Below, piece by piece: positions 28,795-41,600 of a stretch of 64,000 nt of DNA. The stretch covers positions 44,507,732 through 44,571,731 of the forward strand of contig NC_083587.1 of the NCBI RefSeq assembly GCF_027579695.1, given 5' to 3'. The notes below the pieces were generated by a model that saw nothing but the letters and a program-made list of their open reading frames with translations, made no database searches and was not told where the DNA came from. Position 1 is the stretch's first letter. Every line of letters starts with the position of its first letter. The stretch is from Neoarius graeffei. Its lineage: Eukaryota; Chordata; Actinopteri; Siluriformes; Ariidae. Position numbers and translations under genes: made by a program.

Positions 28795-30356
28795 CTGGAG
28801 GGGGGGAAAAAGGCAAAAACTAATTCAGGAAGGTATGACATGATAGATACCTATAGATCTACTGCAAGTACAGAATAATCATAAATATACAGTAGAGTGA
28901 CACCACAAAGTACTTTATGGGTATAGCAAAAGAACTGAATCACTTAAAAAAAGAACGTAATTACTGTTTAACTTAGATGACAAATGGCCAAGGGTTACTG
29001 TGCTATGATCAAATATATACCTTTATGTTCTTTATTGAACTAAACATTGCGATTTAACTCATCAGTCTTTGGCTACTTTTTGAAATTATGGAAACAAAGA
29101 ATATAACATTTCATGCAAATTGTCTGGATACTTTGAAGAAATTATCATTTCACTCATTCTGTCGAAAGTCAACCTCACACACAAGGTCATTCAAAGGAGC
29201 AAGCAATGACCTGCTGACTCACTGAAAATGAATCATGCTGCGGTCCTTAAAGGCCTTTGTTAGCCCGATCTGATACGTTAAATCAAATACCTTAATCTTA
29301 TTTTCAGTAAACACTTTTAAATGATTGCCTGCAGGTGTAAAAGATTACATAGTAAATAAACTGGATTCAAATTTCCTTTAAAATTATTAGTGTTTGACTG
29401 ATAATGGGCTTGTTTTCTTAATGTAGAAACTAAATAACACAACAACAACAATAATAATAATAATAATGTCATTTCAATTTTGGCGAGCACCAGTAGAAAT
29501 CCAGCAGTAATAAATGCTGCGAGTTTGTCAGTGAACTACATGGACACGCCTCAAGAGTACGAGAAGGTGACTTTGAGACTCTTTCATTCTCTCACTTCCC
29601 TTCCTTACTTATCCTTCTTAGTTTCGGAGATTTTGCACTTGAAATTTTTACTTTGCACGGGTGTAAAAGAAAGAATCTGAACGCTCCGAAAATAAATGAT
29701 TTGACCCAACATTACAGATGATGATAAATGTTGAAATGATCAATAACAACTACTACATTATTACTAATTCCATCAGAGAGAAATCATAGAGACCAGCGAT
29801 AACTACAACTATTATCTTTGTCCTCAACGTCTTTCATACTGACAGCAAACGTGGAAAGGTGCAGTCTTCATTTAGGTTATAAGGACTATAAAAACATAAA
29901 ATAGGTATTAAACCGTGGCCAAAAGATGACTTTTGAAGCATATCTGATATTTTCTTCCTACTCGGGCCTAAAAAGCCTTTCTGTCTCTCAGGCCATATTC
30001 ACTCACACTCCGTGACCTCTGTATGTCTCACAGTGACGCACAGCTAGAAACTGAAAACATTTAAAAAAAAGTTCAATTTGTTCAAGCCATAACGATGCAA
30101 ATAGATCTACATATGAAACAGTAACATTTCAGTGAAAATACTTCATGCAAGATCAAGACCAGCGAAAATCGTTGAGGAAAGCCTCAACAAAGTCAAACCA
30201 AGATCACATCACGTGTTCCCATCATAAGAGTCTCCCTCACACACACGTATATAATGCCACTTTTATCACACCACTCTGGATATCATTAACCTAAAATGCA
30301 TCGACAAAGTCAAATAAAACAGAAAATGTGCATTGGCGTAAGAGAGCAAAACATAC
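28795..30356 (-). other. cdh17 intron 1 (probable), no other gene
   Basis: AT-rich, largely unique-looking sequence with an (AAT)n run near 29448-29467. No coding region or paired termini seen. Confidence 0.5.
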
Positions 30357-30440
30357 CTGTCAAGATAGATCCCCTTCTGGCTAAGCACTGACAGAATGAA
30401 GCTCACTACTTTGGAGAACTTCCTGCTACAGTGAAACTTT
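30357..30440 (-). other. cdh17: probable cdh17 noncoding exon 1
   Basis: On the minus strand a GACAG|GTATGT donor ends at 30357. The sequence before it has no ATG-initiated frame joined to exon 2. Mammalian CDH17 also has a noncoding first exon. The 5' boundary is a guess. Confidence 0.4.
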
Positions 30441-30475
30441 AACTCATTTTATTGAACCTAATCATTATCTAAAGG
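30441..30475 (-). promoter_or_regulatory. cdh17: candidate CDX-type site in the cdh17 promoter
   Basis: CAATAAAA (TTTTATTG at 30447-30454) matches the CDX1/CDX2 core and lies just upstream of the probable first exon. CDX2 is a known activator of mammalian CDH17. The word is AT-rich and could occur by chance, or act as a TATA-like element. Confidence 0.3.
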
Positions 30476-31094
30476 TTCCGCTGCTGAGGGGAGTGGAGCC
30501 CAGTGCTCATGGGAGTGGAGTCCTTGTCTGTCCAAGTCAGTAAAAGTCGTCTGATAAAAATAAGTTTGCAAACAGAAAATGCATGCATGCTGATTCCCAG
30601 TGGTCTTTTTTTTGAAATCCCTCAGGGTCTTGCCATACCCACATATGGAAGAGCTGGAACGTTTATTAAGATCTGAATTACATTTTCTTTAATATGTGTG
30701 GTTTTATCTCAGTACATCTGTACAGGTATCTTGAGTAATCCGCACTAAAAAGGTTACAGACTTTGCTCTTTGATCTGTCTCTCTTTCTTTGAGCATCACT
30801 TACTTTCTTCATTCTTTTCAACAATGCAATTCACTGAAGACTCTGTAAATAATTGAACGATCATACAACTTGTTGCTTCTATACTCCAGCAGATTAGATG
30901 TGAACTGAAACTGGCACCATTTATGGCCTTTTGTAGTGTCTACCAGAGATTGACATTACTGTCAGACACTGGAGAACTCCTTCAGGCAGAAATAATATAC
31001 GCTCAAAGGAAATGAAGGAGTTCCAGGAAACAATTTTTAAACAGTATGTAACAAAATGACTGAATTTATTTCATATATTCTTTAGGGACACTAA

Positions 31095-31375
31095 TAGATT
31101 AGATTAGATTAGATAGAACTTTATTGATCCCTTTGGGAGGGATCCCACCTGAGAGGAGTTGTACAGTCTGATGGCGTGAGGGACAAAGGAGTTTTTAAGT
31201 CTGTTAGTCCTGCACTTGCGAAGGAGTATTCAGTCACTGAACAGGCTCCTCTGGTTGCTGATGACGGTGTGCAGAGGGTGACTGGCATTGTCCATGATGT
31301 TCAGTAGTTTGTCCATAGTCCTCTTCTCTGCCACCGTCACCAGAGAGTCCAGCTTCATGCCAACCACAGAGTAAT
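31095..31375. repeat. dispersed LINE-like repeat fragment
   Basis: Begins TTAGATTAGATAGAACTTTATTGATCCC and continues with GTACAGTCTGATGGCGTGAGGG and CTCCTCTGGTTGCTGATGACG, a common teleost repeat. Probably a LINE 3' region; class not certain. Confidence 0.5.
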
Positions 31376-31414
31376 ACATTTGTTATATATGTATTTGAGA
31401 GAAAATGCCTTTAT

Positions 31415-32221
31415 TTAAAGCGAGACGGCCTTTTGATTTCATAAAATCCGTGAAATTTAGTTCCCTCTGAAATTTGGTCATTGTGATATGTTTATTTCTG
31501 TAATATCTAAAAAAAAAAAAAAAACCTCAGACCATTCTGTGGCTGGGAAGTTATGTAATTTGAGGGATTCCCGAACAAATAATGTGCATGAAATCGCTCG
31601 CTTCGCGCAGTCAAGCAGACAGAGGACGTCCGTATGCGCAGGTTTACCTTCTTTTTCTTCTTCTTCTTTTGGGTTTTACGGCAGCTAGCATCCAGTGTTA
31701 CATTACTGCCATCTACAGGTTTACCTTGACCGTGCACTGACAGTTACATCGTTCTGTCGCTAAACGAACAGCAATCACACCGAGGTGCTCGCTGACCACC
31801 GATATTTATTAGTTTGGTCCTGTATTTCCTTTCCTTCACAACATAATGTCTTTTCATAATGTCGCTTTCCGTTACTGTAATTGGTCTTTCACGTTTCATT
31901 TGCACACTCACATCCTCCATTTTCTCCCCTGTTTCAAATTTGTATCCCACAATGCCTTGCGCGAACAGGGAAAGCCCACCATGTCATGCATGACATAGTA
32001 TCTTGAATTGGGTCATGGGGAAGCAGGAAAAAATAGCGGAGAATTTAGAGCCACGTGGCCCCAAATTCATTAATTGTTCTATTAAAAAAAAACTAATAAA
32101 ATTGGAAGTCTGTGATTTGAATTCAGTAGCTTTTGGTCCACGAAACAAAAATATTTGGATGTCTGGGAAAATTCTTTTTATGACCTACACTTAAAAAAGC
32201 TGAAAGGCAGTCTACCTTTAA
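31415..32221 (-). mobile_element. element X, copy B
   Basis: Minus-strand copy of the element at 18074. It carries the conserved basic frame ([19 protein letters not shown]... at 31744-31920), which here runs on through RAPRCD. It provides the uninterrupted TGACCTACACTTAAAAAAGC sequence used as the empty-site control for copy C. Confidence 0.7.
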
Positions 32222-32284
32222 AATTTCTGATAAAAATGATTCTGAGCTAAATAGTTCTCATTTTGTGCGAGTAGAATATTTAAC

Positions 32285-32524
32285 TGGGTGGCACAGTGGT
32301 GTAGTGGTTAGCACTGTCACCTCACAGCAAGAAGGTTCTGGGTTTGAGCCGAGTGGCTGACAGGGGCCTTTCTGTGTGGAGTTTGCATGTCCTCCCCGTG
32401 TCTGCGTGGGTTTCCTCCAGGCGCTCCGGTTTCCCCCACAGTCCAAAGACATGCGGTACAGTTAACTGCCTACTCTAAACTGCCCATAAGTGTGAATGTG
32501 TGTGTGAATGGTTGGTTGTCTGGT
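32285..32524 (+). mobile_element. tRNA-derived SINE, 5' part only
   Basis: Head and middle of the main SINE, diverged, cut off after GAATGGTTGGTTGTCTGG where a Tc1 remnant begins. Confidence 0.8.
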
Positions 32525-32905
32525 GAAATTGCGACAGGTGTAGTAAGCCAGTGGTACGGTACGTGAATTGTGCTCAAGATAGATGCAGACAGCCTCATAA
32601 GAGACTGGCAACTAACAGGCCATTTATGTTCTGAAGTGCACCAGTCCCTTTTCCAGCAAAACACCCCCACAACATGATGCTGCCACCCCCATGCTTCACA
32701 GTTGGGATGGTGTTCTTTGGATTAAAAGCCTCATCCTTTTCCCTTCATACTTCATGTTGATTATTAGAGCCAAACAACAGTGCAATTTTGGTTTTATCAG
32801 TCTGTTGTGGTTTTTTTTTTCTTGCCCTGGAGTAAGCGTTCTTTATTGCGTGCCTGCCTTTCTGCCCATGGTGATCTAGAGAGTCTCTTAATGGTGGATG
32901 TACCT
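32525..32905 (-). mobile_element. Tc1-like transposase remnant
   Basis: Minus-strand translation gives [19 protein letters not shown]-like text around 32620-32710, the region after the first catalytic block of Tc1 transposases. No ends found; heavily decayed. Confidence 0.6.
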
Positions 32906-32906
32906 T

Positions 32907-33140
32907 CAGTAGCAGTCAAACGTTTTGACACGCCTACTCATAGGTTTTTCTGTATTTGACTACATTCAATATTTGGATAATACTGAAGACATCAAAACTA
33001 TGAAATAACATATGGAACATATATGGAATTAAATGGACAATCCATTATTAATTTAAGACATGAAGTATCTTTTAATTAAAAACAAAAACAAAGAAAAGCC
33101 ACTGAATTAGAAGGTGTGTCCAAACTTTTGACTAATACTG
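32907..33140. mobile_element. short Tc1-like MITE
   Basis: CAGTAGCAGTCAAACGTTTTG and its inverse CAAACTTTTGACTAATACTG bound 234 bp, same family as 9144-11313. Confidence 0.75.
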
Positions 33141-33232
33141 TTCTTGATGCCTCCAACACCAGCTCTACTGTCATCGTCTTAGGGTAGGTATATGAGGTGA
33201 AAATTCACATTCAATCCAAATTGCTTGAAACT

Positions 33233-33613
33233 CATCTCATCTCATCTCATTATCTCTAGCCGCTTTATCCTTCTACAGGGTCGCAGGCAAGCTGGAGCCT
33301 ATCCCAGCTGACTACGGGCAAAAGGCGGGGTACACCCTGGACAAGTCGCCAGGTCATCACAGGGCTGACACATAGACACAGACAACCATTCACACTCACA
33401 TTCACACCTACGGTCAATTTAGAGTCACCAGTTAACCTAACCTGCATGTCTTTGGACTGTGGGGGGAAACCGGAGCACCCGGAGGAAACCCACGCGGACA
33501 CGGGGAGAACATGCAAACTCCGCACAGAAAGGCCCTCGCCGGCCCCGGGGCTCGAACCCAGGACCTTCTTGCTGTGAGGCGACAGCGCTAACCACTACAC
33601 CACCGTGCCGCCC
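33233..33613 (-). mobile_element. tRNA-derived SINE with 11-bp target duplication
   Basis: Complete copy, flanked by TGCTTGAAACT at 33222-33232 and 33614-33624. Confidence 0.95.
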
Positions 33614-33624
33614 TGCTTGAAACT

Positions 33625-34889
33625 GCTCTCACTGAATTCAGAATTGAATGCAGAACAACATACTTTTCACAGAATTAAAATGTTTATCCTTTCTTGAGAT
33701 ATTACAAATCAAAAATTGAAAAAAAAAAAAAGGCTTAATTTTTAGAAAACTGACATAATATTATGCATTAGGATCACATGGTCCAAAATGGTCCTTATTA
33801 ACGAATGAGATCAATTATTTTTCTTAATAACTTTATTTTTCCAAGATATTTACATGGAAATTGGCAGGCACATAGACGGTTGTATACTGAATACAAAGTT
33901 TGAAAAATTAGTAAATTATGCAAATTAGTATTTAATTAGTATTAATTATGCTAATTAAGTAAAAACATTAAATCAGTAAAAACGATAAAGTAATGAATAT
34001 TTCTAATACCCTTTGTGCTCTGCAGAGCTTTGTATTTGTCAAAAGTAGGGCCTACTAGTGTTTATATTAAAGAATATAAATGATAATATTCACAGCTTTC
34101 AAGGCGAACCTCGAAAAAAAACTGTGAGCCACATCCAATAAACAATTCACATTAATTGAATTGAAATTGACACTTGCGTTTCTGACTTCCAGTTTTTTAA
34201 AATATCATTCCGGCCACCAAGATCTCAATATTTTTCATCAAAACAACTAGTTATATTCTAAAATAGTTATTTATTTACAGGAATCAGTTTGATTTGAAAA
34301 AATAAGTAGGTAAAGCTATGAAAACTCACTTCAAAGTCTTCCGTGAATCATAACATCAAAACTAGCTGATGGAAAATTTTGCTGAATATTTCATCAGAAA
34401 CAGTGAGAGCAAGAGAACATCCCTATAAAAATTATCGGCTTGATATTCACGAGTAATCCAGTCGGAAACTGATCAGAAGAGAGAGAGAGAGCCTGACTAC
34501 TTTCCCATGACTCAAAAAGCACCGGCTGTTTCCTGACATCACGTGAGCAGAGATTTTACTCTGTTGTACCAACTTCAACCTGCTGTTATTCCCAACGTAC
34601 TGAACAGATCTCAATGAAATAAATCTCTTTGGAAAGCAGAAATGATAAGCTTTTTAATGATAGTATTCATGATAGAAAATATTCAAGAGTTAAGCAATGA
34701 CAGATTTGGAAACTTTGAGCATCTGCATATAGAATTTTCACAGCACGGCCAGCAAGCGTCTGATATGCCTACTTAGGGTTCACATGAACATTGCAGATTT
34801 GTTCATCCTTGAAAGTTAATTAGTGTGCTTGCAAAAGCAAACTATTGTTGTTCTTAAGTTTTATTTTTATTATTCCATTTCACCCGTTT
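33625..34889. other. intergenic sequence, nothing recognised
   Basis: AT-rich, with several ATTAGTATTTAATTAG-type words around 33920. No reading frame or paired termini supported. Confidence 0.5.
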
Positions 34890-34969
34890 TTTGGATCCAC
34901 TACTCCTCCTAGGGCTTTCGAGATAGAGACACCGTTCCAATGCTGAAACGTAGGGCCCGATCTGGAATG

Positions 34970-35800
34970 GCGTGCTTGTTTTCAGCTTTTGGATCGACAC
35001 ACCTGTTCTCTCGTTCTTGTCATTTTTCTGTCATTTTTTTCCCCATAGAGAATGAATAGGGCTCACGAATCGAATCGTCCTGCTCGAACACGCTTCATCG
35101 CAGACGCACCAAACCTCATGTGATACCTCAGGCCAACTCCCCAGACACACATACGGTATGCATTCGGTTCTGACCCACACTCATTTTTTCCTTTCTTTTC
35201 ATGCCCCACTTTTTCATCCATTCACTTCCATTCATTTTTGGCCCCATTGAAAATTTTCGGGAAAAAGAACAACAGAAAAATGACAAGGACGACAGAACGG
35301 GTGCATCGATCCAAAAGCTGTATACAAGCACACTACACCAGTGGATATGTGTTGAAGTGTTTTTCGGGAAAAAAGCTTTCACTCTCTGTCAAATTTTTTA
35401 ACTGAGTGACCAAACTTCAAGAGACTTCATATGATGCCTCAGGGCAAGTCCCCACACATATCCATCCCCTCATCTGAGACCTGCACTCATCTTTTTCTTG
35501 GTTTTCACACATCCTTTTTTTCCCTCCATAGGCTTCCATTGATTTTTAGCCCCATTCAAATGAATGGAGTTTTGCTCAGTAACACTTCACCACATATCCA
35601 CTGGTGTAGTGTGCTTGTATACAGCTTTTGGATCGATGCACCCGTTCTGTCGTCCTTGTCGTTTTCTGTTGTTTTTTCCCATAGAAAATGAACAGGACTC
35701 ACGAATCGAGTCGTCCTACTCAGACACGCTCCATTGGAGATGCACCAAACTTCATGTGATACTTCAGGCCAACTCCCCTGACACATTCATGCAATCGGGT
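34970..35800. repeat. repeat block with internal inverted and direct copies
   Basis: A segment with CTTTTGGATCGA...TTCTGTCGTCCTTGTC occurs at about 34985-35060 and 35592-35690, and inverted at 35262-35352. Two of these form an inverted pair with arms of roughly 90 bases. No coding region. Confidence 0.65.
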
Positions 35801-36229
35801 CTGAACTGCACTCGTCTTTTCCTTTTTTTTCCTTCTTTTTTTCTTCTGTTCTGCTACAGCTCAGCAAGCACACTCCAGCAGATTCTGCAGAGGAAATGCA
35901 ATCTAGTTTGTACCTATTTCTGTGTGGTCCACTGACTTTTATATTTGCAAAAAAAATTGTTTGCACAGATGCTTGTGGTACTGTGGTTCAGTTGTTTGGA
36001 AATTACTCCCAATTAGGAACCGGATTTTTGGAGGGGCACAATTTTATTTTATTATTTTTAGGTCTTGGCTGAGTTGTTTGGATTTTAGATGGTATCAAGA
36101 GCAAAAAGGCATTGCCTCTAATGATAAGCCCTTTTACAGCCACAGATGTGCTCCCATTAACTCCTAATTATGATGAATTTCAAGCTTCTAAAAGTTATTA
36201 TATCAATTTCTGGAATCTTACAGACTGTT

Positions 36230-37471
36230 TAAAGAGACAGTCAACTTGTGTATGTAAACTTTCGATCCACTGGAAATTCTGCTATAGTGAATTAAAGCTG
36301 AAATAAATCCATCTCTAATCAATTGTTTTAAAAGTACCTATGACCCTAACTGATTGCAAAAAGAAATGTATATTAACTATAATATGAGGAGTTGTGAAAA
36401 ACTGAGACTGAATATCTTTAGTCTTGGTCCAGGGCTCGACGTTAACTTTTTAATTCACTTGTCCAGTTGGACAAGCAGCAAGATTTTTCGCTTGTCTTGA
36501 CCATAACCTATGTATTTACTAGTTCAGTGAAAGGAAAGGTGGTTAATACGGTTTATCAAAAAGCAGGTATAGTTATGATAATCATTAAGCTTTAATGATT
36601 TATAATTTCTCAATAAAACTCAAACTTTAAGTGTAACAATAAACAAAAATTATCCAATGCCCCATTATGGTGCATGTGTTGTTATAACCCATTAAATGAT
36701 CTGCAGGTTTAAGAGTCAGACTCACCCAAATTCAAATCTTCTGGAGGAAATAAAGTTAAATCCTGGTTAATCCAGTAAAACTTGAAGTCTAAATTAATTT
36801 AAAGACAGATTAGAAAACATTGTGGTCACCAGGTGAAAAGAAACTTCTTGTTTTTGAGCCATTTTGGAAGGAACTCGCATTTCCTTTTCTTTTCATATGA
36901 CAGTTTGATTTCTATTCATCCTTTTATCTTTTTGAGATTTTATTTCATTTCGTCGAAAAACAAAGAAAACAAGTTGGACATGATAAGGGGGACAGAAGCA
37001 CGTTGTGAATGAAGACAAACCGTGAGTGAGTTCAGGACTGTCGTAAAATTCCCCCGAAATATTTTACGACGTTTGTAATGGTTAATGTGAACCATACAAA
37101 AGAAAAATACAATGACTGTCCAAATGAAATGACGATTCACGACAGATATTTATTTTATTGAGCTATCTGATCACCTTTTCTCAGATTTTGATGAATTCAA
37201 AGTCTAATCTATAATTAGATATTACGATGTGTTTATTTTTATACACACCTGCTGTACTCAGCTTCCCTGGAATTTTGTAAACAATAACACGGCTGGATCA
37301 CTGAAGGGATTGAACTAGTTTTGTTGGAACTTTATTGATGTAACTCTTGAATAATTACTATAAAAATGGTGATTTTCAACAACTATTCAAATATTTGGTT
37401 GTCCCGGACAGTTGGACTACCATTAATGTCAAGCCCTGCCTAGGTGTACATAAACTTTTGGCCTCAACTGT
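36230..37471. mobile_element. Tc1 (Sleeping-Beauty-like) end interrupted by a hAT-like element
   Basis: GTGTATGTAAACTTTCGATCC near 36248 through AACTGATTGC matches the right inner and outer repeats of salmonid-type Tc1 elements, completed after the insertion by GTGTACATAAACTTTTGGCC and CAACTGTA at 37443-37471. Confidence 0.6.
36430..37438. mobile_element. hAT-like non-autonomous element
   Basis: CAGGGCTCGACGTTAACTTT and CATTAATGTCAAGCCCTG are inverse ends; inner repeats GTCCAGTTGGACAAG also pair. The flanking 8 bases are only partly alike (TCTTGGTC and CCTAGGTG), as for an older insertion. Confidence 0.6.
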
Positions 37472-38397
37472 AATGCTTATGGACAAAAGTCACAAAATAT
37501 CAAACTGAATAGAGCTACAGAGTCTGTTACCTGTTAGTGACTGTTAGAAAAATCATTTCCTATAAAAATAATACAAAATAAAACAAAACTGCCTGATTTT
37601 GAGCAAGAGTTACATCATATCACAAACATTATAATGATTATTAATATTCAGAAACACAGTTTTCTGAGTGGGGGTCTACGAAGTACAGCCAAGGGGTCCG
37701 TGATATAAACCTTAATAAAATGAGAGAAAAACCTATAAATAATGTCAAACTGAATCTAAATAAACCTGTAATAAATATCTGTTAGGACAGTGGAATGTTA
37801 AGGAATAAAAACTTGTATGGCTCCAGTAAATAGCCACATTTTATTGTACACATATTAAATAATATACATTTAATAACTAATTTCTGAATAGTTTGAATAT
37901 CTGAATAGGACCATGATCATAAACTAATTCTGTATTAAGTGGGTCTATGGATTTTTTTTTTTAAAACAAGGGCTACAAAACATTTGAGTAGCCCTGATGT
38001 AGAACATGTGAGCAAACTATATCAGGTCAGTAGACCATTAGAAACTGATGAAGCACAATTATCTAGCACTGTATTTTAGTGTACCCTTAACAGCTTTATG
38101 ATTCTTCATATTGTTCCAGATTCACCAGATTGAATTAAATGTCCTTAGTAGTGATGGTAAAAACAAGCAAAACAATCTCGAATGTTTTGCAGAATTCCTT
38201 TGGCTTCATCACCACGACCCTTTTGTAAAGAGAGATGGCACAAACACCGTGCACAGAGATCGAAAGTTAGAGTTCACAGCCTTGATGTTACATTAAATAA
38301 TTTTAATACATAAATTTTTTTTTAAAAAGCACATTTCCAGCACATAACCTTTGCGAGATTTACAGTTACAGTACTTCCATAACTTCATGACATTAGA
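37472..38397. other. intergenic region between rad54b and cdh17
   Basis: AT-rich, no supported gene. It includes the end of rad54b transcription (AATAAA at 38398-38403 just to its right). No remnant of gem recognised. Confidence 0.5.
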
Positions 38398-38403
38398 TTT
38401 ATT
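38398..38403 (-). terminator. rad54b: candidate polyadenylation signal of rad54b
   Basis: AATAAA on the minus strand, 44 bases after the stop codon. Confidence 0.4.
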
Positions 38404-38446
38404 CTGTCCATTAAATCCACTCTTGTACGTGTTGTGTGTGAGTGTT

Positions 38447-38661
38447 TCATGCCATGTCTTGAGTTTTGGAAGTCGTGCTCTGGAAGGCATATGTGATATG
38501 ACTGTGTGCATGGTCCAAGTAAACATCACTATATGATGGGATGGTTCCTTTAAAATGCTTCCATTGCATAAGCTCAGACATGCTGATCCGCTGTGGAACA
38601 CTGGCACGGCGACCCAACTGACACGCCCGCCCTGTAGCCATGGTTACGTCCTCAACCATGC
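38447..38661 (-). CDS. rad54b: rad54b last exon
   Basis: Acceptor TTGCAAG; encodes [19 protein letters not shown] and [13 protein letters not shown] to a TGA stop at 38447-38449, aligning with human DCQLGPHHQ...SMSQLKQWKHFSG. Confidence 0.93.
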
Positions 38662-41600
38662 CTTGCAAATGTAACAGAATAAAAGGGAATAAAATGTGAT
38701 TTCTTGAAAGTAAATGTGAATTTATGACTAAATCAAATAATTTGCATCTTAATGTAATTATTTAATATAATTAAATGCACAGTAATACTACCCCGAATTA
38801 GTATACTGATTTCAACATGCTTGTTTTTTTCCCCACACTGCATATACGCTCTCATACACAAAACAGTCCTTTCAGAATGAAAATAAAAGAAAACCTCGGA
38901 TGTGTTCAGATGACGACGTATATAACCAAATTCATTACACAACCACAGACCAAAGCTTCCACAGATTAGACAATAATTATATACAAATGATCCAGAATGT
39001 GTGTTTGTGTGTGTTACCTGGCATTCTTCCATCCCCTGAGCACTTGCAGCCAAGCAGGTCGTGAGTGAGGCAGTTGGTATTCGGGTCAAACGTGAAAAGG
39101 TCACGCAGCTCCTCGGCTGAGAAGTTGATGTGCTCACCTTTTTTACCAAGATCTACTACAGCTCCAGAAAGTCCCTGCTTACTCACCTGTCTCTGATAAA
39201 TCTTTTCCTCTATGGTACCTGACAAAGAAAAAGTCCATACTGAAAACTAATCTGAATTCCTCCTGTGGTCACAGCTGCTAATTTAAAGTAAATCTAACAC
39301 TAGATTACAATGCAACATTCGTTTGTTTTATATAAACTTACACAATGGTATGTGGAAGTCTTAAGCACCCTATTTTTTTCATACAAACTTTGTTATAGAT
39401 TTCTATTTTATGACTTCTACATGGAGTCGGTACAAAACATTTTAGAGTCCAAACATTCATTTTCCAGCAGAAAATTAAATGTTACAGGAAAAAAACAGTT
39501 TGTATCTGAGCAGCATATTACATAAGAGAGCACTTTTCAGATTAAAAAAGAAAACATAATGAAGGCTACTGGGTTTTAGTGCAAAATGAAGAAGCGAGTG
39601 TGACAGTCAAAGTGTCCAGAAGAACTGTGGCTGGTTCTGGAAGATGCTCAGTAAAACCTACAGCTCATTTCCTTATAAACCTGCACTCATTGTACCTGAG
39701 ACTGCTATTTTTTTTTTTTTTTAAAGCAAAGGGTCGTGGGGCGGCACGGTGGTGTAGTGGTTAGCGATGTCGCCTCACAGCAAGAAGGTCCGGGTTCGAG
39801 CCCCGTGGCCGGCGAGGGCCTTTCTGTGTGGAGTTTGCATGTTCTCCCCGTGTCCGCGTGGGTTTCCTCCGGGTGCTCCGGTTTCCCCCACAGTCCAAAG
39901 ACATGCAGGTTAGGTTAACTGGTGACTCTAAATTGACCGTAGGTGTGAATGTGAGTGTGAATGGTTGTCTGTGTCTATGGCCAAGTTTACATTAGACCGT
40001 ATCTGTCTCGTTTTCTTCGCGGATGCACTGTCCGTTTACATTAAAACGCCTGGAAACGCCGTGAAACGGGAATCCGCCAGGGTCCACGTATTCAATCCAG
40101 ATCGTGTCTGGTCCGGTGCTGTGTAAACATTGAGAATACACGGATACGCTGTGCTGAGCTCTAGCTAGCGTCGTCATTGGACAACGTCACTGTGACATCC
40201 ACCTTCCTGATTCGCTGGCGTTGGTCATGTGACACGACTGCTGAAAAACGGCGCATACCCAATATGCACTGAGATCACACACACAGCGGCTCAGTCCCGA
40301 ATCACTGCTTGTGCACTTCACTCGCGCGCTCTGTGAGCTGCGCAGGGCCGGAGTGCGCACCCTCCAGAGGGTACTCGCTGTTCAGGGCAGAGTGATTTGG
40401 AGCGCAGGATGCCTGCGGAGCCGAGCGTATCCGTGTACTGGCATTGCTGTGTGCACGCTAATTGTTTTAAAAACGTTAATCTGATGATCCGCTGATACGG
40501 TCTAATGTAAACCCCACCTATGTGTCAGCCCTGTGATGACCTGGCGACTTGTCCAGGGTGTACCCCGCCTTTCGCCCGTAGTCAGCTGGGATAGGCTCCA
40601 GCTTGCCTGCGACCCTGTAGAACAGGATAAAGCGGCTAGAGATAAAGGGTCGTCTGACACCAAATATTGACTGTTTCATTTCTTATGGGTTACAGCTGTT
40701 TATAGTATTTTTTAATGTTGCAACATTTCATTTTATTATTTTTAAGCCATTTTTGGTCTACAGCATTTCTTTACATGTGCCTAAGACTTTTGCACAGTAC
40801 CATATATATATATAATTTTGGTCATCATAAATGCCTCGTTTCTACTGGATGTGTATGGCTGCCTGAGAAACCCCTTTAGATTAGACATTTTCTATAGTTC
40901 AGAAAACCGCAAACTTTCTTGGCAACAACTTGATCAATGTGTGACATTCACTCTGTGAGGAAATCACATTTCACAAATAAGCTTTTCAACATATTTAGGC
41001 ACCTCATTTATTAAACTGGCTCATGACCTACTGTATCGTGATACTTGCAGAAAGATTTAGATTTATTAGCTTTGTCATATATAATTATAAAATTTGTAAA
41101 TTTTACCATACATCAAACAGAATATATGAGAGAGACAGGGAAACCGCAACAGCGTTAAGCCAAATACTGCGGGCCCAAATAAATGTCTTGTAACAACTAA
41201 ACGTATAGATATTGATGAATAAAGATAAATATAAATAAACAGACTATATAAAAATAACCTATTAGAATAGATAACCTAAGCAAGCCTTTTTAACAGAATT
41301 CAGCCCAGCAACATCGGACACGTTTTCACAGACCACCTAATACATTGCAAAGTTGCAGATTTACTAAGGGTAAAAAAGAAAAATGTACTGTTCAGGAGAT
41401 GGAGTGCTCCAGTAGTGTAGTGTCTAGTAGGTAATGGGATGATACTGGTGTTACAGTGATGGGGTGAGTGTTGTTGGCCTAAACAATTTGTAGTACTACA
41501 AGTGTGACTAGTACTATTATTGTCCAACCTGTTGTTAGAAATCTGTAGATGTGAACGGTTTTCTTCTGCCCATCTCTCCATACCCGGGCCATGGCCTAGA

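Larger units (their letters stand above)
39346..40803. mobile_element. Tc1-like element hosting a SINE that hosts another transposon
   Basis: Outer ends GTGGAAGTCTTAAGCACCC (39352) and GTGCCTAAGACTTTTGCAC (40777-40796) are inverse. Between them sits a SINE with its own insertion. No transposase frame remains. Confidence 0.65.

Noticed and set aside
29480-29680. 66-codon frame in cdh17 intron 1
   Set aside because: No similarity, no splice or start context, and length expected by chance.
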